From Casuarina equisetifolia (Eukaryota > Streptophyta > Magnoliopsida > Fagales > Casuarinaceae), in NCBI GenBank assembly GCA_028551475.1, contig CM052354.1:12359172-12423171 (forward strand): DNA of 64,000 nucleotides, read 5' to 3'. Under the pieces are notes generated by a model, which was given only the letters and a program-made list of their open reading frames with translations, made no database searches and was not told the DNA's origin. The translations under genes and the position numbers were made by a program. Every line of letters begins with the position of its first letter. Position 1 is the stretch's first letter. Below are positions 57,584 to 64,000 of the stretch, one piece after another.

Positions 57584-59185
57584 ATATATTATATAATCTT
57601 TTACTACACAAATTATATTCACTTAGTTAATTGCCATTTTATATTAACATATTCACCAAGCCTTTCAATTTATAATCGACCCTTATACTAAAAATTGAAC
57701 AAATAGAACCAAAACTTTGATGGAAAAAAAAAACATATAGAGTTTCTCATTTTGATTGAACTTGTGAAGAAATATTAAAATACCAATAATGTATTTTGAA
57801 TCACAAGTAAGAGATACAATCAGTACAATCAACACAAGAGAATTTTATGTAGAAAATGTCTCCAATGTGAAGGATAAAAACCATGAAACCGTTCATGGAG
57901 TTCACTCAAATCTCTAATATATAAATTGTTAAGTTTACAACTCAGTCAAGTCTTTAACAATAGTGACAAGACAAATTTTACTGATTCAATAACAATAGAA
58001 TCACCAATTGATAGTAAAGAACAAAATGTAAATATTAACTTAACCAAGAAAAGTTAGAGAAAAAACATCTAAACTTTTGACCAAGATATGCTAATTTAAA
58101 GAACTTCAAATGATGATCCAATCATTCACAATGAAGAAAACCTAATCCCAAACCTACTGACAAAAAATCAACTCAATTGGATCATAAATCAATCTTAATA
58201 AAGCATTTCATTAATTGTTGCACAGGGCTTCTACTTCCTATGAAATTTTGTTTTTTTTTTCTTTTCTCTCTCTCTTTTCTTTTTAAGGCCATGCCTTTAG
58301 GGGAAAAAAAATCTTAGGGCAACATTACCCTAATAAGACTCAATAATAAATCCGGAATATGGGCTAGACCAACTCAACAAAATTGATCATAAAAGCCATT
58401 TGATAAATGTGTTGTCCAATATATTTTATATTGGTACTTTTTTTTTTCATCAAAACAAGAGAGAAAATTATATGAATTTCAATATTGAATATCAAATTGA
58501 TTAACTATAAAATCCTTCATTTTTTGAGAAAAAATATAATACAAGTTTTGCAATTTTTCCTTTTGTTCCTTCAAAGTAGCTTTAAGAACGCTCCCCCCAG
58601 TTAAGCACTCATGCATGGCTTTACGCGTACTATTCTTTCTTTCGGTATTTAATGTCATTTTATTTGTTCACTACGGATCATAGGGTACAAGAAAGCTATT
58701 AATAAAGTGAAAATAAAGCTCTTTCAGGAATAAAGAAAGAGGAAAGAAATTCTACAGATCACATTATGGAACATATCTTACAGGATTAAATTAGTTACTA
58801 ATTTTTTTTCTTTTATAATGTAACACATTCTTATACAAATAAATTTTATTATATATGTTCAAATTGATGTTTTTTTTCTTATACAAATGAATTTTATCAT
58901 TATGTAACTTTCCATAATGACTCGGCACTTACTTTTGATTTGGCCCTCCAACAGTCTCCTTCGCTGCTCTGCAAACAATATTTTCTTTAGAAGCCGAATA
59001 ATAGTATAGTGACATTTTATAGCATACTGGCAGTATTCAAATTGCAGTATTAAATATCACTGTTTGGGAAAAAAATTCAGAGTACAATTTTTTGCAAATT
59101 TCTTGTTAAGAAAGCTATCATTATTGAAATATGTGTAATGCTTAAGATTTACAGAATGGTTTTTTTTTTTTTTGCCGTTTTCATC
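57584..59185. other. Intergenic, nothing recognised
   Basis: AT-rich with long homopolymer runs; no coding, RNA or element signature that I can support. Confidence 0.5.
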
Positions 59186-59189
59186 TGCC

Positions 59190-60490
59190 GTTATACCCTA
59201 CACCCAAACGAATTAACAAAAAAAGAAGCTTGTTCATATTTTTATTTTCGTTTTAAAGGCGCACATTTTTACATATTAAAGGAAAAGAAAATAAATATCT
59301 AGTTGTTCAAAATTCTTCATATGAAAATTAGATATAATACTATATTTAAAATTTAATCCAGTATAATGTAACATTTTTAACATTTTTTAGAAAAAAGAAT
59401 GATGACAGTGTAAAATAATGAAGTCATTCGTATACTGAGAATGAAGATTTGGAGTTAACCTAATCATGACATTGTTACATAATTAAGTTCAATCTTTTTA
59501 AGAGAATGAAAATTAAGTATTTACAATTCATATTTTAACATGTATTCATCTTTATGATAACTATTTATTTGAAGATACCCATAAATAATAATAACATACT
59601 ATGCAATTTTCAATTTATGCATGAATCAATCAGAATTAACAAGGAAAATGTTAAATTGTTGAATTACAATTGTTAAAAGGCAACCATTATTATGGTTTCA
59701 AAAATAATCTACAAGGAGGGTGGGTTGTTTAGAAGTATGCCACCGAAAAGAATAAAAAGTAATGGCATCTAATACTAAAAGTCATAACATGTAGAATGAT
59801 TACTACTATACCAAGATTTTATAACGTGCTTAGTGGTGGCTGTAAACTAACATTTTTTCATAACTATCAAAATTAAAAGTCTATTAAACCATTACAATAT
59901 CAGCCTTAGGTGGTGTAAGGAGATGGTTAAAAAATATGACTCAATAACGATTTTTGGGGTACAGAAGAAATCATCATATTAGATGGAGATTATAAATGTG
60001 GTATAGCTAATTAAAATGATTGGTGCAGGACAAAGGCAATCGACTATTAAGAAATAGTAGTATGATGGGAAAAGTGTCATCAACAGTATATATAAACTAA
60101 CCGCTATTCTAATTTTTAAATATTTTCTTTTCTTTTTTTTTAAGAAGAAACTCTTTGTTTTTTTTTAACAGAAAAAAAAGGAGAGAATGCTTTAATTCCA
60201 AATATGACTTGATTGGAACTTTTTTTTTTCCGGATACGTGATATTATTATGTTTGCTACATACAATAATTGAAATTAATATGAATATGAATATCTCGAAA
60301 TTAATATCAATATCAATATCTTAAAATTAACATGAACATGAATATCTCCTCTTTATATTCTTACTTTAAAAATGCTCTTATAAAAAAATATGTTCTTAAA
60401 ATGTTAGACCTAAATTCATGAGTAGATGAAAAAATGAACTCTTTCTTTTTTTTTAGGAGAGTTTATGGAAGCATCTCATTAAATATTTTT
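59190..60490 (+). repeat. Segment 'd' of block C
   Basis: Partner of 46680-48490 in direct orientation. A tandem aatatgaatat / aatatcaatatc-type short repeat is at 60275-60345. Confidence 0.75.
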
Positions 60491-60494
60491 GAAA

Positions 60495-61930
60495 GGTCCC
60501 TAATTACCTAAGAAGGGGGTTGAATTAGGTAATAATTTTATTTTTTTTTATTTCACATTTCTTATTTCTTTTTGACTAACCACAATCAATAAGAGGTAAA
60601 CAAGCAAACAAATAGATAGCTAAGGAAAATAGCAAACAAGGATGTGGGAGGTGGTTCAGCCCACAAGTTGCACCTACTTCACCCTACTTTAATTTTCCTA
60701 CTAAAGCCCCCTCTCAAAAATAGCTATAAATAAGTCAAATTACAAGGGATTCTCAATCCCCTTTTAACCTAGAATATAGAAATTTATCTCTCCAAAATTT
60801 CCTATTTTATAAAACTTATCAAATATAATATAAATCAAGCACCTAATGAATAATTTTAGAGAAAGCCCTAAATTATAGTTTATGAACAATAAGCTCTAAA
60901 TTGATTTGTACTTGGACATGTTATCAAATGAAAATTAATGTAAAATCAATGCAATAAAACTTAATACAAACAAATATGAAATGAAATCATCAAGTAATCA
61001 AAGTGGCATGATTTATAACTTGTATTACACTGCTTGTTGTAGTTTTCAAGAGATGCACTTGAAATCAATTGATGCAAATACTTTATAGATGAATTGTTAG
61101 GTTCCTCCCCAAATTTCTCATCAAGCCAATGACTAGATTGTGAGATTTCAACCATGAAATTCTCTAGGGTTTGCTCAAAATAGAAAGGAAATAAAAGTGA
61201 AGAAGTCTCTACTTGTGTTAGATCTTTTGAGAAAAGCTTTATGTTTCCTTCACATATTGAAATGGCATCATTTCATAAGATGTCTTGTTTCCTTTAATGG
61301 CCCTTTCTTAAGTATGTTGTGGTTGCTTGTAGTACAATGTGTGCACTATTGACTTGTTAAGTTGACTCTCTATTGTTATAATATGTTAGAGCTCATTTGT
61401 TATATACCTGTTATGATAAATCGCATGAGTAGATTTTTTACCCATACTTGTTATGACAACAATTTTTATCATAATAAGTCATATGCTATTTTTCACCATA
61501 ATTAACTTTAATAAGATTTGAATTCCTATGCCTATAAATGTGAAGTTCAAATAACATTATCTTTTTAAATATTCTTTTATGATACAACATATTAAATGCA
61601 AATCAAATCAAGCATAATAAAAAATAAATATTATAATTATATCCAAATCGAATCACCCTTTAATTGAAAATAAAATATTTATTTAACAAATCAAATAAAT
61701 GAACGAATTTAAAAGTTTTGAATTTATTAAAATCAAATTTTCCCAAAATTTTTTACTTTATTAGTTTTTTTTTTCATTTTAGCCAATTTGTTTTTTTGAG
61801 TTGACTTTAGTTAAATAGTAAATTTATCTTTCTTTTTGGATTGAAACACAAACCAAGTAATACATATAAATGTAATACATACATTTCTTAGTTGAACTTT
61901 GTTGTCTCTTTATAAATGCATGTTATTATC
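60495..61930. mobile_element. Insertion of unknown class in block C
   Basis: The homology to block B breaks at about 60490, where an aagaagggggttgaattagg motif begins, and resumes near 61940. The first 200 bp (agaagggggttgaatta, later ggtggttcagcccacaagtt) resemble a repeat type I recall as widespread in plant genomes, but I cannot name its class. The one notable frame, 60961-61155 (-), is not recognisable. The boundaries and the mobile-element assignment are inferred from the interrupted alignment. Confidence 0.35.
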
Positions 61931-61939
61931 ATTATTACT

Positions 61940-62185
61940 CTCATCATTGCCTGTAAAAAGTTTTAATTAGAAAGATTAATTTTATTTTAAATATTATTTT
62001 GATAAATTTGTGATAATAAGAGAAAGAGAAACTTTTTCAGATGATTTTGAAATTATATGATTTCTACATTGTGCAATAGAGAAAATACATATGTTTTTTG
62101 ATCCATACTTTTCTTTTAATTCCTGAAAGAAGAAGAAGATTTATTTTTCTCCTCCTATTAAAAATGTTAAAACCCAAAAAATACT
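61940..62185 (+). repeat. Third copy of the 320-bp tandem unit, in block C
   Basis: ttattttaaatattattttg, ataataagagaaagagaaac and aaaatgttaaaacccaaaaa match the second half of the units at 48549-49206, with a small insertion near 62085-62155. Confidence 0.65.
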
Positions 62186-62660
62186 AGAGTGGCCTGGAAT
62201 TATTATAAGGGTCCATTATTTTGTATTTGCCTCTTATATAAAAGTGTTATCTCCAACAAAAATGAATCAGGTACCGTCCTTTTTAATAAAATAATAAATA
62301 AAAAAGAACATTTGGCGTTAAACTGTGGGCCAATTCATTTTCCGTTCATTTTTAGTTTAGTCATTAATGTTCGTAATTAAGAGGCAAAATGGGCATGCCA
62401 ACGCGCAGGAATGTAGCTGTTTGGAAAAAAAAAAAAAAAAAGCTTCGTACAAAGTATCAGAAGGGTCATCTGCAGTAACAAATCAAAAGAAGTGCTTGGC
62501 AAATCAAAAAATGGTTCAATTGCGTTTCTATGTTTCATGAAAAAAAAAAAGCCTCAACTTTAAACATATACAAAACTTGTTATATGAAAATTAAAAATCA
62601 TCCCGTAGAATAATTTAAAAAGAACTGAAGATGGATAACCAAATTAATTTTTATATAAGG
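62186..62660. other. Short intergenic stretch
   Basis: Nothing recognised; a poly-A run is at 62425-62442. Confidence 0.5.
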
Positions 62661-62667
62661 ACGAGAT

Positions 62668-64000
62668 GTACTATGTTGATTTGAAGGATTTTCACCTCTT
62701 TTTAGAGTTTTTAATATTTTTTTAATAGAAATTCAAGCGATATTTAACTATTAAAGTCTAGTAAAGTGTGGTAAATGAAGAATTAACAAGTAAACAATTT
62801 TATGCTACTATAACAATCAAGCTAACTTAAAATTGACATGTGAAATCAGTAGGTTACAAAAATGGGCCTAACTGTGAGAGACACAAATTTAACAATAAAA
62901 GAATTTATTAAAGATTCTTTTGTGGGCTACCTACAGGCCCAAATTAACAGAATCATTCTATGTGAACTTAAGCTGTATAAATAGACCCTAAGCAAGTTTT
63001 TTTGACAAAAGGGACCCTAAATGCCGAATAAATAATAAGTAATGGTAAGCATGGGTTAAGAAGTGTGGGCCTTTTACAGAAATAAAAAAATAAAAATAAA
63101 ATTCTTGGTTCTCGTTTTGGCTTCCCACGGTTGATTTCACGTGGCCATATTTAAAAGCTCTTAAATTGACACAATTTAAACAAGTTGGAATCCCCAAAAA
63201 CCAAATAAAGAAGATCCTCTCAATTACCATCATATGTCATCAAGTAAACGCCAAAATAATCATGAAAATGCACTGCCTCAACGGGGAGATTATCCTCTTT
63301 ATTTCCAACTTTTTAACAAAGCTTAATCCAACGATCATTAAAATAAAGAATTTGGGGAAAAAGGTTTGAGTCATGAATAACTAGTGAATAGATTAGTTGA
63401 TAAGACAATTATCCACAAGACTCAGCATATGAAGGACTTGGAAAGGTGATTTATGGTTGGTTAGCCAGAATTAATAAGGAAAGCAATGATTGCTAAAGTT
63501 TAGAGTAGGTGGTGAACAAACCAAAAACATAAAGATTCAAAGAAAGTATAAAGAAGGATCAAATTGAGTATTACTATTAGTTATATAGTATTACAATTTA
63601 GTTATTACATAATATTGTTTGTTAAATCCTTTTTTCTGTTTGTTCTTTTTAGTCTAAAAGAAGATTATTTTCTTTTTAAGCCTTATTACAACTATAACTC
63701 TTGTTGATGTATGACAGTCCAGTGCAAAGATGAACTGTTAAATTATTGTATCCCATAGCATCAAATTAAATAACATCAACCTCATACACCAAATGAAGGA
63801 GTATGGGTGGTGAATGTGTAATTAAAGTTGATGGTTTATAAAAATAAAAATAAAAAATTGGTGTCCATTTCGTCCTTGAAGAAAAATGAAATTTGAAAAG
63901 ACAAAAATCAAAAATCAAATACCAAGGATCATATAACGGGCTCTTTGCTGGAGTTTATAGTAATTAATTAACGTGAATTTGTTCGTGATTGAAAATTACC
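62668..64000 (+). repeat. Segment 'g' of block C, continuing past the window end
   Basis: Partner of 10892-12211. The match is still in progress at the last base, so block C very probably continues to the right, possibly into a further copy of segment e. Confidence 0.8.

Noticed and set aside
1-64000. CRISPR arrays, bacterial operons, prophage or organelle DNA insertions
   Set aside because: No regular spacer arrays, no Shine-Dalgarno operon structure and no recognisable plastid or mitochondrial genes. The window is plant nuclear DNA.

Overview
This window is nuclear DNA of a flowering plant, very probably a eudicot. It is AT-rich, its genes have short exons with GT-AG introns, and it carries plant-specific families: GeBP/DUF573 transcription regulators, a WIYLD-domain SUVR protein, a plant FKBP-type nucleoplasmin-like domain, Copia retrotransposons with initiator-Met primer sites, TRIM elements, and a nuclear 18S-5.8S-26S rDNA copy with a plant-type ITS1. 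I cannot name the species from the sequence alone. || Layout. 1-2433: the 5' part of a minus-strand Copia element and a TRIM-like element. 4742-6961 (-): a seven-exon gene for a short protein with an FKBP43/53-type nucleoplasmin-like domain and no complete PPIase domain. 7440-13512: repeat-rich 'block A'. 14714-17852 (-): a four-exon SUVR-like gene with a WIYLD domain but no SET domain. It appears to share a promoter region with the GeBP-like gene at 20784-21656 (+). 21657-33212: mostly gene-poor, with a 0.6-kb inverted repeat pair, a 0.7-kb direct duplication and a SINE. 33213-33821 (-): a broken lysine-rich gene, next to a degenerate Copia element (33890-39987) with two 257-bp LTRs. 40000-52352: 'block B', a scrambled second copy of block A that also holds a second GeBP-like gene (42863-43825, +) and an unrecognised 172-codon ORF (45181-45699, +). 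52353-56498: a decayed orphan rDNA unit inserted in block B. 57243-57583: a complete TRIM. 59190-64000: 'block C', a third partial copy that runs off the window end. || How it fits together. The three most credible host gene types are all chromatin or transcription related: a histone-chaperone-like domain, a SUVR protein and two GeBP factors. Two of them lack the catalytic half of their family. Most of the rest of the window looks like one repeated local module (segments a, b, c, d, g, e in my naming). It has been duplicated at least three times, trimmed differently in each copy, and used as a landing site by retroelements, an rDNA fragment and gene-bearing insertions. All block boundaries come from reading by eye and are approximate to tens of bases.
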